From Tubulanus polymorphus (Eukaryota > Nemertea > Palaeonemertea > Tubulaniformes > Tubulanidae), in assembly GCF_964204645.1 (NCBI RefSeq), contig NC_134028.1, positions 17,289,263 to 17,353,262 of the forward strand: 64,000 bases of DNA, written 5' to 3'. The notes beneath the pieces are model-generated. The model saw only the letters and a list, made by a program, of their open reading frames with translations. It did not search any database and was not told the origin of the DNA. Position 1 is the stretch's first letter. Each line of letters begins with the position of its first letter. Below, in pieces: positions 11,321 to 21,486 of the stretch. The translations under genes were made by a program, and so were the position numbers.

Positions 11321-11324
11321 TGGC

Positions 11325-12375
11325 ATTATTATTTTAAAATCTTTATATAAAAATCTTTATTATCTTATAATTCTATGTTTCAGTAACCATTTCCTGCCAT
11401 AAATTTAGATAAACATTTTCTACATAAATATATTTTGATACGGTGATCACTTTCTGTTCTAAAGAATAAATCTATTTGTTTTAACAACATATAATGTTCA
11501 TCTTTTTTATAATATAATAAATCCATTAAATTCTCATCGTCATAATTTCCTGTTAAATAGAAAGCTTCTAATGTATAATTAATTAATAAATTATTAACTT
11601 TTTCTATTTTAGGAATCATTTTTATAGTTACTGGATATTGATCAATTTTATATAATGATTCATATTTCCGGTAATTTCCTGTTCTTAATGTATGCGTAAT
11701 ATCTTCCGTTGGGTGTAAACAACTAATAATCGATCATAGAGAACATGTATTACCTTCATTTTGCACATATATGCAACTACTTTTACACATACATACAATT
11801 GCTTTTGTTGTAAATGGTAATCTAATGGATATTCAACATCCGTCACAAAATCACTTATTTTTTCCACTATTTCAATATATTTGCTATAATCTTCTATTGT
11901 TATACCTTTATAAAATCTAAATGTAATAGCAGCAGGACAAATTTTACTACGTATGTTTCTAAAATTTCAATTGTATCTTTATTTCTGATGAATCAATATA
12001 ATTTCCCACATTGTCTTTCTAAGGTTTGTTTGAAATAGATTTCTTTATCATCAAAATATTCTGTATCTAAAATATTTTTACTTAAGTTTTGTTGGTGTTT
12101 TTGTGTTTCAAGATGTCTATTGTAATTCCTGTTTGATATAAATTCACTACAAACATCACATTCAATTTCATCTTTTTTTCATATTATTCAATCGTTCTTT
12201 TCTTTTATTGGAATTTTCTCGAGTTTCAAAATCTATAACATTATCATATCATTTGCAGTGTTTCATGTCGTGATGTACCGGTATTTATTTTACTAATATG
12301 TATTTTTTACAATATGGACAATAATATTAATTTTTTTCATCAATTTTTTCTATTTTATCTTTCTGTCTCCCTTTT
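11325..12375 (-). pseudogene. Polinton PolB N-terminal remnant
   Basis: Matches the N-terminal part of P2 PolB. Reading on the minus strand it has C2H2 zinc-finger pieces (YYCPYC, ECDVC, RHLETQKH), then a VTDVEYP-like segment, and then the DLLYYKKDEHYMLLKQIDLF and IYLCRKCLSKF block. Many frameshifts and stops are present. The exonuclease and polymerase domains are absent. Confidence 0.7.
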
Positions 12376-12489
12376 ATATAGAAAACAATTATGTGTGCGG
12401 ATGAGTTCGGATGACTGCGGATGAGTCTGCCGCTCTTCCTTTGGTCTGAAACCCTGATAACTACTAACATCCTCGTCCTCCACAACTAA

Positions 12490-13096
12490 TTGTCAATAAT
12501 CCGGGTTACTTTTAGCACCTTTTTATATGTAGATGTTACTATTCCGAGTTTCCATATTTCTGGAAAAACACCATTATCAATCATTTTATTTAACATGTTT
12601 GCTAGGATTCCTGAGATGCTAGGTGCTATTAGTTTCAGCATCCTATGTGTAATCTCGTCTGGCCCACACGCCTTGTTTTATGGGAGTTTGTTTAGAATGT
12701 TATATACTTCAACATGGTCAGTATGACCAATTTCAAGATTATCATCGCATCTATTTTGAAAGAAAGGCAAATTGAAAAATCCATGGTCTGTATGAAACTT
12801 TTTACTAACACAGCGCATAATTAGATTAGCTTTATCATAACCGCTTGTACATAGATAATTGTTTTCTGGATCAATCAGAGATGCGATGTTGTTAGAGAAC
12901 TTATTTCCTAAAAGCTTCTTAATAATACGCCAATAGTTTTTACAGCTAGAGTCGGAATTATCTAGGTTGTCTAGTAATTTCCATTCATAGTTTGAAATAG
13001 CAGTGGATATAGCAACATTCGCCTGCCTTGACTTTGCTTTATATAAAAAATAGAGATCATTAGACCAAGTACTTTTAAACCTTTTATATGGACGGT
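12490..13096 (-). mobile_element. LINE (APE-type), linker and start of reverse transcriptase
   Basis: The minus-strand frame continues the LINE ORF interrupted at 22354. It begins PYKRFKSTW, continues through an NYWRIIKKLLG segment and reaches a KACGPDEI/GVFPEIWK-type block typical of the N-terminal fingers of non-LTR reverse transcriptases. It stops near 12490, before the catalytic FADD-type box, so the 3' half is lost. Confidence 0.75.
13091..13096. repeat. Left target-site duplication of P1
   Basis: GACGGT here and CACGGT at 22354-22359 flank the element and agree at 5 of 6 bases. Removing the element plus one copy restores the LINE reading frame (N-R-P junction). Confidence 0.7.
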
Positions 13097-13292
13097 AGTA
13101 ATAGGGATAATAGGCTTTCAAGCCAAAGGTCGAACGGTCGAGGGTTAGATATTCGAGTGTGAGAATTATTTTTCATTTTTTATGAGTTTCACTCCTAATT
13201 CAAGTAGAAATTGTTATTATTTTCATGTTTCTCATTTTTTAATGAACTCGACCATTCAACCTTTAACCTGAAAGCCCATTACCCATATTACT
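13097..13292. repeat. P1 left terminal palindrome
   Basis: The outer 46 bases (13097-13142) are an imperfect inverted copy of 13247-13292: AGTAATAGGGATAATAGG... against CCCATTACCCATATTACT, both containing AAAGGT(C/T)GAA. About 100 bp separates the arms, so the end can fold on itself. Confidence 0.75.
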
Positions 13293-13532
13293 CTTAAAAT
13301 AATCATATACATGAATAACATTTAAATTGACAGATTATTCAATATAAAAGTATATATTTACAACATTATTTCAATATTCATATTTGTGTGAGTTAGATTT
13401 TTAAACATTAAAAGTGTTAGTAAAGTGTGATTGAAATAATGCATAGCTGTTTAAACTAGAACATGATTCTATTTGAGCCTATAAATCATTGAACTTCTAA
13501 AATCCATTTTAATAAAAAAATTTAGTATTAAA

Positions 13533-13820
13533 ATGGAAGCAAATAAGTACTACTGTCCAACATGTAATATCAATATAGATAAATCCCAAAAAGCAAGACA
13601 CAATAAAACTAAAACACATTTAGAGAATAAATTGAAACTAGAATATAAAGATGATATATTAGAAATTAAATTAGATGAATTAAAGAATGAAAAAGAAACA
13701 TACAAATGTGGTACATGTTATCAATCATTCAGTGATAAAAGATATTATAAAGAACATTTAAAATCTAAAAGTCATATTAGAAATAAGAATAATGATATTT
13801 TAAGGAATGAAAAAGGATGA
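13533..13820 (+). CDS. PolB-derived N-terminal zinc-finger protein (P1 left arm)
   Basis: 95 residues with two C2H2-like fingers: YYCPTC...HNKTKTH near residues 7-30 and YKCGTC...HLKSKSH near residues 57-80. The same module, in degenerate form, sits at the front of the P2 PolB gene (42190-41940), where it runs into NNDILGEDYF; here it ends NNDILRNEKG. It is therefore the detached N-terminus of a Polinton polymerase rather than an independent gene, perhaps kept for binding element ends (inference). The start is preceded by the TTTTAATAAAAAA motif seen before other replication-type genes. A mirror copy lies at 21487-21774. Confidence 0.75.
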   Translation: MEANKYYCPTCNINIDKSQKARHNKTKTHLENKLKLEYKDDILEIKLDELKNEKETYKCGTCYQSFSDKRYYKEHLKSKSHIRNKNNDILRNEKG

Positions 13821-13887
13821 CGTTAGTCGAAGAAAGGGAAGAGGATTCTAAAATGTTAATCAATTTTAATAAAAATATATATTATAA

Positions 13888-14682
13888 ATGGAGGAACAAT
13901 CACAAGCTATAAATATAAACAATAATGGTGTAATAAATATATGCTATAAAAAGTGTGAATTGAATAAATCATTAACAGAATTTAATAAACATAAAAAAAC
14001 TAAAGATGATAAAAGTTGTTATTGCAAAACTTGTAATAAACTATATAATAAACAATATCGAGCAAATAATCCAGAAAAATGTAAAGAAAAAGATAAACAA
14101 TGGGGAGAAAATAATCCAGAAAAGTGGAAAGTTTATAATAAACAATGGAGAGAAAATCACCCAGAATATATGAGAGAATGGAGAGAAAATCACCCAGAAT
14201 ATATGGAAGAATGGAGGGAAAATAATAGAGAGAATATTAACAATTATCAAAATGAAAAATATCAAACAGATCTAAATTTTAAAATGAAAAAATGTTTGAT
14301 AAATAGATTAACACAATTATTCAGTAAAGACAGTCACTCATACACACTATCTAATTTACTAGATTGTTCGGATGAATTCTTCAAATCATGGATAATATTT
14401 CAATTCGATGATAAAATGAATATTAATAATTATGGTAATTATTTTCATATTGATCATGTGTTGCCTATTTCTAAATTTGACATGAATGATGAATATGATA
14501 AAAAGTTAATTTGGAATTGGAAAAACCTGAGACCTCTTGAAAAGAAGGAAAATATGATTAAACATGACAAACTAGATTTACAGTTATATTTAGAACAGTT
14601 AACAAAAGTAAAGAAATTCATTGAATTATGGAACAATAATCCAAATAATGAACAATATATTGAATCTTTATTGAGTGGTTAA
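13888..14682 (+). CDS. HNH endonuclease (P1 left arm)
   Basis: 264 residues. The N-terminus has a cysteine-rich zinc-binding region (CYKKCELNKSLTEFNKHKK...CYCKTC). Next come repeats of about 14 residues with the core QWREN(H/N)PE (residues about 55-115). The C-terminal HNH nuclease has FHIDHVLPISKFD, then NWKNLRPLEKKENMIKHD, which is the DH...N...H arrangement of His-Me-finger nucleases found in many large DNA viruses and mobile elements. Compared with the right-arm copy, nine bases are missing here and one CxxC pair is lost, so zinc binding may be impaired. A TTTTAATAAAAATAT motif precedes the start. Likely role: element-borne nuclease; target unknown. Confidence 0.8.
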   Translation: MEEQSQAININNNGVINICYKKCELNKSLTEFNKHKKTKDDKSCYCKTCNKLYNKQYRANNPEKCKEKDKQWGENNPEKWKVYNKQWRENHPEYMREWRENHPEYMEEWRENNRENINNYQNEKYQTDLNFKMKKCLINRLTQLFSKDSHSYTLSNLLDCSDEFFKSWIIFQFDDKMNINNYGNYFHIDHVLPISKFDMNDEYDKKLIWNWKNLRPLEKKENMIKHDKLDLQLYLEQLTKVKKFIELWNNNPNNEQYIESLLSG

Positions 14683-14923
14683 AGATTAATATATCTCAAA
14701 TAAAATATAATAAAAATTACATACCTTCAACTAGCCATTATTTCTATTTTAATTTTTAATATTTTCTTTTCAAAAAAGAATACTTTATATCACAAATAAA
14801 AAGTACTAAAAAAACAATAACTAATACTAAAATTCTTTAACTAAGCTAGTTTTAATCTAAAGAGATACTGGTATCATTTTATAATACTTATAATATTTTT
14901 CTTATTAAATTTCTCTAATATAA

Positions 14924-15526
14924 ATGTCAAAGAAATCTAATAAGAATAGTATTGATATTGAAAAAACATTAGATGATTTGGGCATAAGTGATAATAAAGA
15001 TACAGTTGTAACTAATTGTGCTCAAGTTAATTGTAATATAGATTATGAATACTATTTATATTGTAAGCATCATCTAGAACTATTGATTGCCGGTGGAAAA
15101 ACTAAAGAGTTTTTAAATAGAATTATTACTTTTCAAGAATTAGATGCTATGAAACCATATAAAGTAATAAAATATTTTAAGATTTATGAAGAGGCAAGAT
15201 TAGCCCGAATAAATGATTCTATTTCAGATGGTATTGTCAAATGTTATTCTAAGTTATGTAACCAGTTAATACCAATTGATGATGAAAATAAATTATATAG
15301 TGATTTGAAAAATGACTATTTAGTTATGACTGAATTACAAAAATGGGTTGGTTATGCTTCATTTCAATTAGGATCGGTTATGACATTAATTTCTACTGGT
15401 GTCATAACATTTTCGAACATCAAGCCTATGGAATATAAATCAGGTAAGAACGAAACAGATGTACTACAACCAAACATCGAAACAGAAAATGAATCAGAAC
15501 AAAAATTAACTAAAATAAATGAGTGA
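14924..15526 (+). CDS. DDLGI-type Polinton protein (P1 left arm)
   Basis: 200 residues, no known fold recognised. It begins with a lysine/serine-rich tail and an IEKTLDDLGI motif. A cysteine/histidine patch follows (CAQVNCNIDYEYYLYCKHH, residues 36-54), then a mainly helical middle and a hydrophobic segment near residues 140-165 (SFQLGSVMTLISTGVITF) that may be a membrane helix. Homologues are the right-arm copy (19788-20366) and the broken P3 copy (52446-53049). The end overlaps a short ORF starting at 15520, the same overlap arrangement as in P3. Function unknown. Confidence 0.75.
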   Translation: MSKKSNKNSIDIEKTLDDLGISDNKDTVVTNCAQVNCNIDYEYYLYCKHHLELLIAGGKTKEFLNRIITFQELDAMKPYKVIKYFKIYEEARLARINDSISDGIVKCYSKLCNQLIPIDDENKLYSDLKNDYLVMTELQKWVGYASFQLGSVMTLISTGVITFSNIKPMEYKSGKNETDVLQPNIETENESEQKLTKINE

Positions 15527-15588
15527 TGGAGTTAAGAAAAAGGCTAGATCCGAGAAACCAATAAGGGTAAAAAAATATTTTAAAGCGT
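15520..15588 (+). pseudogene. N-terminal stub of P3-type single-helix membrane protein
   Basis: A 22-codon frame (VKKKARSEKP) whose ATG overlaps the end of the preceding gene. It matches the start of the 122-residue protein at 52145-52513 (VKKKPRSQKQ), whose ATG overlaps its upstream neighbour in the same way. The rest was lost. The mirror copy is near 19760 on the minus strand. Confidence 0.55.
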
Positions 15589-15653
15589 AAGGTTTCAGCG
15601 AACTCTAACTCTTTTTGAATTTTAACCTACTTTAATAAAAATTTGATATAAAA

Positions 15654-16272
15654 ATGTGCACAAGATTAATTAAAGTTCCCGCGAAAGACATGAGTAATAA
15701 ATATATAAATTCAATGTTATATTATTTAACTGTTAACAATAATTTAGCAGATATTTCAGGAGTAAATATAAATAAGTATTATAAATCTGAAAATAATGAA
15801 TTAATTGAAACATCAGATATATTTTGCGATAATATATTGCTATATAAAATCATGTTAGAAAAAGAAATTATTAAAGAAAATAGAACAACTTTTCTAAACG
15901 TTAATCAGAGAAAGATAACACATTATGAAATTAAAGAATGTTTTAATCAAGGAGATATTATATTGGATAACTTAGCTATAACAATTACACGTGTTTTGAT
16001 AATTCATGATGATAATCCAAAATCATATATATATATTAAGTAGAATTAATTAAGAATTAAAATTGACAGATTATATTGCTGTATTTAAAATTTCATTATG
16101 CAATCAAAATTTAAATGAATTAATACAGAAAATGGATAATATTGAAAAATTATTAAATGAAAAAAATTACAATATATTAGATGTAGATGTGACACAAGAT
16201 TTTAAAGGATCATTTAATTCAGATGAAATAAAATCAATGTTCGAAAATAGAAAATATAAAGTTATAAAATAA
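15654..16272 (+). pseudogene. Broken left-arm copy of the 255-residue P1 protein
   Basis: Matches the intact minus-strand gene at 18863-19630. A length change in an AT repeat at about 16030-16040 causes a frameshift that ends the first part at 16043. The second part resumes at 16063 and stops at 16272, where the right-arm copy stays open. A TTTAATAAAAATTTGATATAAAA motif precedes the start. Confidence 0.75.
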
Positions 16273-16299
16273 TTTTCCATTCAAATCTCCTGGTGTAAA

Positions 16300-16594
16300 T
16301 ATAAATTTCGGTTCAAATTTAATGAGTTACATAAATTGCTATCAAGAGAGGTTAAAAGAATCATTTGGAAAATCAATTGAAACAGGATTGATTAGAATTG
16401 AAATAACAAGTATTTCATTTAAAAGACGATTAAAAGTGATGGAAAAAATAAAACAATACTTAAAAAAAGAAAATATTTACTATTCACCTACATATTTACA
16501 ACTTAAATCATTATTTGATGAGGTTCAACAGACTGTATGTATTTATGATTTGATTGAAAAATGCTTCTATTTCTGTTATTATGGTGATTTATAA
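16300..16594 (+). CDS. Hypothetical protein, possible C-terminal part of the upstream gene
   Basis: Begins the unique centre. The 90-codon frame from 16322 has an ETGLIRIEITSISFKRRLK block and is helix-rich. It may be the severed C-terminus of the gene at 15654-16272, because the frame is also open upstream of its ATG (FKSPGVNINFGSN). Together the D-x-D, YNK and RxE blocks recall Rep_trans-type replication initiators, but this is only a weak resemblance. Confidence 0.4.
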
Positions 16595-16669
16595 GCAAGG
16601 AAATTTATAGGATATAAATCTAGGATAAGTAAAAATATTGAAGAGTCCTCCTTTTTACTTATTTTATCA

Positions 16670-16984
16670 ATGTTTACAATTAAGAATATCCCATGTTTAT
16701 ACCTAACAATTGATCAAAATGATGATAAATCAGAACTCATTATTGAAGCAAAAACATATATTAAAACTGAAGGAGCAACTGTTATATATTCAACTAATTC
16801 AATGTTTACAGTATTGAATAAATTTATATTTAGATTTAAATTACGTGAAACAGGAATTAGTTTTACAACTTTAAAAAAGAGATACAATATAAAATCTAAA
16901 CCTTTTTATAAATTAGATGCACTTGATATTGAAGAAGATTTTGATTTAAAATTATTATCTAAAAGTGAATTTAAAAAGTTATAA
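16670..16984 (+). CDS. Hypothetical protein (P1 centre)
   Basis: 104 residues, no recognised domain. It looks like an alpha/beta soluble protein with basic C-terminus (KSEFKKL). AT-rich codon use matches its neighbours. Confidence 0.45.
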   Translation: MFTIKNIPCLYLTIDQNDDKSELIIEAKTYIKTEGATVIYSTNSMFTVLNKFIFRFKLRETGISFTTLKKRYNIKSKPFYKLDALDIEEDFDLKLLSKSEFKKL

Positions 16985-17100
16985 GAAATGAAAGAACTTT
17001 AACAATTACAAGAAGATATAGATGAAAATGGAAATAAAATTTGTAATGAATTAAAGCAACAATTAGATATTGATAATGAATTATTTGAGACAGAATTTTA

Positions 17101-17869
17101 AAAACTTGAAATAATTCCTGAAGTAAAATTAAATGATTATACTCCTAAAATATCTGGAATTGACAATAATACAATTTTTGAAATTAGAGGTTTTTCAACT
17201 CAATGTAAATGTATAACAAATCTTTATTTCAGTTATATTTTAACAGATCAAGGCTTTTATGAAACTACTACTGATTTAAGAGAATTATTGATAAAAACAT
17301 TACAATTAGACGTATTAAATAATAATTATTTTGAATTGTCTTCGATAGAAAAAATCATCCAAAAGTTAAAAATAGGCGTTCATAGCCCTGATAGACACTT
17401 TATTTTATCAAAATTAGAAAAACCTATTTTCCAAGTAAAGAAAATAACACACAATCATTTTGAAATAATTGATAAAATGGATTTTGAATTGATGAAAAAA
17501 TATACTGAATATTTAAAGATAAATTCTGATGATTTTATAAATGTATGTGATATACGTAAAGAATCTGATTATTTAAGAAAAATGAAACTTAACAATATGA
17601 AAATTAAGCAATGCGAGCGTTTAGAACTACTGAAAGATGATTCTGAATATAATATTGATTTCATTAATCCTAGATATTTTAGAAATAAATTGCGCCATCT
17701 AATTTTAATTCATAATGATGAAAATATTTACATATCAAATGAATTTTTCGATAAAGAAATGATTAAGAATAATATAACAGAATATCAGGTGATAAAATTG
17801 ATTACGCACAGGCAAAAATATAATTCTCAGCGGCATAAAGAATTAGTAGTAAGTTTAATTGTTATTTGA
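17101..17869 (+). CDS. Hypothetical protein, 5' end degraded (P1 centre)
   Basis: The frame is open for 256 codons from 17101 to the stop at 17869. Upstream in the same frame (16988-17100) coding-like sequence continues but has two stops, so the original start was probably at 16988. The protein is rich in Lys, Asn and Ile, with a GVHSPDRHFILSKLEKP segment and a DFINPRYFRNKLRH segment. I do not recognise it. Confidence 0.5.
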
Positions 17870-17926
17870 ATTGAAACATATAAATATTTAATATTTTTTA
17901 AACTGTTTAATTTCTTTCTTAAATAA

Positions 17927-18133
17927 ATGGATGGTTTCATCCCAACTGGGAAAAGTGATTTGAAACATTATTTAGTTGCTGGAGGTTTAATATTAGCAGC
18001 ATTATATTTTTACTATGAGAATATTTCAAAAGATTTGATGAATGAAAATAATAAATTAAAGAAGTTAAATGTGAACAATCACAGGAATAAAAAGAATAAA
18101 AAAGTTAATTTAGAAAATGATTTAGAGGATTAA
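17927..18133 (+). CDS. Small single-pass membrane protein (P1 centre)
   Basis: 68 residues. One membrane helix (LVAGGLILAALYFYYE, residues about 20-36) is followed by a Lys/Asn-rich tail. A T-rich, TTAAATAA-ending leader precedes the ATG, like structural genes of P3. Confidence 0.55.
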   Translation: MDGFIPTGKSDLKHYLVAGGLILAALYFYYENISKDLMNENNKLKKLNVNNHRNKKNKKVNLENDLED

Positions 18134-18172
18134 AACAGCATCTTTTAATTTCATATAATTTGACTATAAAAA

Positions 18173-18474
18173 TGAGTGAAAATATATTAAACTTATTACA
18201 TCTAATATATAAAAATCAACAGAATATTAAATCAATTATTATGCTTACAGGTTTATTTTCTTTTTCAATTTATAGTATAAAACAGTTGTAAAAATGTTCT
18301 TGTAAAATTAGATATACAGAATTGAAAGAAAATATAAATTATCTATCAGATCGAATAGATAATATTAAATGCTGTGTAATATGTAATAAAAGATATAAGA
18401 ATAAAAAGAGTTTAAAAACTCATAAATATATTCATGAATTAGATGATAAACTGTATAATTCTAATTCTAATTAA
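18173..18474 (+). pseudogene. Membrane-anchored C2H2 zinc-finger protein with in-frame stop
   Basis: One frame of 100 codons with a single internal TAA after codon 38. Before the stop is a membrane-like helix (IIMLTGLFSFSIYSI). After it comes a single C2H2 finger (CCVICNKRYKNKKSLKTHKYIHE is the region; key residues C-x2-C, H-x4-H). Either inactivated by a point mutation or read as a short peptide. Confidence 0.55.
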
Positions 18475-18587
18475 GCAATAGACTGTTAAATTGGTTGAAA
18501 ATATAAAAATAGATAATATTATAACTATTTCAATATTTAGATTAATAATTTATATTTATGATTTTTATAAAAACTAATTTATATATC

Positions 18588-18672
18588 TATGTACTAGACG
18601 TACGAGTAAGAAAGTAAGATTCTTGCCAAGAAAGTAAGAATCTTGGATTCTTACTCGTACGTCTAGTACATA
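18588..18672. repeat. Perfect 25-bp hairpin with nested hairpin
   Basis: TATGTACTAGACGTACGAGT...(25 bp, 18588-18612) is exactly repeated inverted at 18648-18672, with a 35-base spacer. Inside the spacer AAGATTCTT and AAGAATCTT form a further 9-bp pair. It lies between the end of the plus-strand genes and the converging minus-strand gene of P1. Confidence 0.9.
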
Positions 18673-18862
18673 AATAGTTTTATCATATATATTTCTGTTT
18701 CAATATCTATTTATCTCACAGATTTATTATAAATATTTGGAAAAGTATAAATCATATTCAATTATGTATTTACATTTATCATTAATAAAAGAGGATTACA
18801 ATGAACCCGCTAGATTGTTTAACTGTTTAAGTATTAAATTGTGTACATTGTATATTCATAAC

Positions 18863-19630
18863 CTAAATGAAATAAATCACGAATAAGACTGTTAAATTAG
18901 TTGAAATATATGAAATATTGTATGAAATATTAGTTAACCAAAAAGGACATGCTGTTTTATTATAGATCTTTATTTTATCATCCTTATGTAATGCTGAAAC
19001 ACAACTATTGGAAAATTCTTTTAGAACTTTATATTTTCTATTTTCGAACATTGATTTTATTTCATCTGAATTAAATGATCCTTTAAAATCTTGTGTCACA
19101 TCTACATCTAATATATTGTAATTTTTTTCATTTAATAATTTTTCAATATTATCCATTTTCTGTATTAATTCATTTAAATTTTGATTGCATAATGAAATTT
19201 TAAATACAGCAATATAATCTGTTAATTTTAATTCTTGATTAATTCTACTTAATATATATGATTTTGAATTATCATCATGAATTGTTAAAACACGTGTAAT
19301 TTTTATAGCTAAGTTATCCAATATAATATCTCCTTGATTAAAACATTCTTTAATTTCATAATGTGTTATCTTTCTCTGATTAACGTTTAGAAAAGTTTTT
19401 CTATTTTCTTTAATAATTTCTTTTTCTAACATGATTTTATATAGCATTATATTATCGCAAAATATATCTGATGTTTCAATTGATTCATTATTTTCAGATT
19501 TATTATACTTATTTATATTTACTCCTGAAATATCTGCTAAACTATTGTTAACAGTTAAATAATATAATATTGAATTTATATATTTATTACTCATGTCTTT
19601 CGCGGGAACTTTAATTAATCTTGTGCACAT
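18863..19630 (-). CDS. 255-residue P1 protein, possible Rep-like (right arm)
   Basis: Intact on the right arm. Residues 1-205 are duplicated on the left arm; the last 50 lie in the unique centre. A DVDVTQDFKG block (near residue 175) and a KIKIYNKTACPFW block (near residue 230) are the most striking parts. Their spacing weakly recalls replication initiators of the Rep_trans type (D-x-D, then a YxK strand), but the catalytic tyrosine cannot be assigned. A TTTTAATAAAAATTTGATATA motif precedes the start. Function otherwise unknown. Confidence 0.6.
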   Translation of the reverse strand: MCTRLIKVPAKDMSNKYINSILYYLTVNNSLADISGVNINKYNKSENNESIETSDIFCDNIMLYKIMLEKEIIKENRKTFLNVNQRKITHYEIKECFNQGDIILDNLAIKITRVLTIHDDNSKSYILSRINQELKLTDYIAVFKISLCNQNLNELIQKMDNIEKLLNEKNYNILDVDVTQDFKGSFNSDEIKSMFENRKYKVLKEFSNSCVSALHKDDKIKIYNKTACPFWLTNISYNISYISTNLTVLFVIYFI

Positions 19631-19787
19631 TTATATATCAAATTTTTATTAAAATAGGTTAAAATTCAAAAAGAGTTAGAGTTCGCTGAAACCTTACGCT
19701 TTAAAATATTTTTTTACCCTTATTGGTTTCTCGGATCTAGCCTTTTTCTTAACGCTATCACTCATTCATTTTAGTTAATTTTTTTTC

Positions 19788-20366
19788 TTATTCATTTTCT
19801 GTTTCGACGTTTGGTTGTAGTACAGCGTTATCTGTTTCGTACTTACCTGATTTATATTCCATAGGTTTGATATTCGAAAATTTTATGACACCAGTAGAAA
19901 TTAATGTCATAACCGATCCTAATTGAAATGAAGCATAACCAACCCATTTGTGTAATTCAGTCATAACTAAATAGTCATTTTTCAAATCACTATATAATTT
20001 ATTTTCATCATCAATTGGTATTAACTGGTTACATAACTTAGAATAACATTTGACAATACCATTTGAAATAGAATCATTTATTCTAGCTAATCTAGCTTCG
20101 TCATAAATCTTAAAATATTTTATTACTTTATCTGGTTTCATACAGTCTAGTTCTTGAAAAATAATGATTCTATTTAAAAACTCCTTAGTTTTTCCACCGG
20201 CAATCAATAGTTCTAGATGATGCTTACAATATAAATAGTATTCATAATCTATATTACAATTAACTTGAGCACAATTAGTTACAACTGTATCTTTATTATC
20301 ACTAATGCCCAAATCATCTAATGTTTTTTCAATATCAATAGTATTCTTATTAGATTTCTTTGACAT
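19788..20366 (-). CDS. DDLGI-type Polinton protein (P1 right arm)
   Basis: 192 residues, a mirror copy of 14924-15526 with scattered substitutions and a shorter C-terminus: a stop follows ETENE, where the left copy continues SEQKLTKINE. The Cys/His patch and the hydrophobic segment are conserved. Small differences show that the arms have diverged and are not an assembly mirror. Confidence 0.75.
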   Translation of the reverse strand: MSKKSNKNTIDIEKTLDDLGISDNKDTVVTNCAQVNCNIDYEYYLYCKHHLELLIAGGKTKEFLNRIIIFQELDCMKPDKVIKYFKIYDEARLARINDSISNGIVKCYSKLCNQLIPIDDENKLYSDLKNDYLVMTELHKWVGYASFQLGSVMTLISTGVIKFSNIKPMEYKSGKYETDNAVLQPNVETENE

Positions 20367-20613
20367 TTATATTAGAGAAATTTAATTTAAAAAATATTAT
20401 AAGTATTATAAAATGATACCAGTATCTCTTTAGATTAATACTAGCTTAGTTAAAGGTAAAGAATTTTAGTATTAGTTATTGTTTTTTTAGTATTTTTTAT
20501 TTGTGATATAAAGTATTCTTTTTTGAAAAGAAAATATTAAAAATTAAAATAGAAATAATGGCTAGTTGAAGGTAAGTAATTTTTATTATATTTTATTTGA
20601 GATATATTAATCT

Positions 20614-21419
20614 TTAACCACTCAATAAAGATTCAACATATTGTTCATTATTTGGATTATTGTTCCATAATTCAATGAATTTCTTTACTTTTGTTAACTG
20701 TTCTAAATATAACTGTAAATCTAGTTTGTCATGTTTAATCATATTTTCCTTCTTTTCAAGAGGTCTCAGGTTTTTCCAATTCCAAATTAACTTTTTATCA
20801 TATTCATCATTCATGTCAAATTTAGAAATAGGCAACACATGATCAATATGAAAATAATTACCATAATTATTTATATTCATTTTATCATCGAATTGAAATA
20901 TTATCCATGATTTGAAGAATTCATCCGAACAATCTAGTAAATTAGATAGTGTGTATGAGTGACTGTCTTTACTGAATAATTGTGTTAATCTATTTATCAA
21001 ACATTTTTTCATTTTAAAATTTAGATCTGTTTGATATTTTTCATTTTGATAATTGTTAATATTCTCTCTATTATTTTCCCTCCATTCTCTCATATATTCT
21101 GGGTGATTTTCTCTCCATTCTCTCATATATTCTGGGTGGTTTTCTCTCCATTGTTTATTATAAACTTTCCACTTTTCTGGATTATATTCTCTCCATTGTT
21201 TATCTTTTTCTTTACATTTTTCAGGATTATTTGCTCGATATTGTTTATTATATAGTTTATTACAAGTTTTGCAATAACAACTTTTACCATCTTTAGTTTT
21301 TTTTTATGTTTATTAAATTCTGTTAATGATTTATTCAATTCACACTTATTACATTTCTTATAGCATATATTTATTACACCATTATTGTTTATATTTATAG
21401 CTTGTGATTGTTCCTCCAT
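20614..21419 (-). pseudogene. HNH endonuclease, frameshifted (P1 right arm)
   Basis: Mirror of 13888-14682. An A-run near 21297-21305 is two bases longer than in the left arm and shifts the frame; the downstream part (from about 21290) remains open and keeps the full HNH motif. This copy retains the N-terminal CxxC pair (KKCNKCE) that the left copy lost. Each arm thus carries a different defect. Confidence 0.8.
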
Positions 21420-21486
21420 TTGTAATATATATTTTTATTAAAATTGATTAACATTTTAGAATCCTCTTCCCTTTCTTCGACTAACG

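Noticed and set aside
14041-14265. Phe/Ile-rich minus-strand ORF (and mirror at 21031-21255)
   Set aside because: Antisense of the HNH protein's repeat linker.
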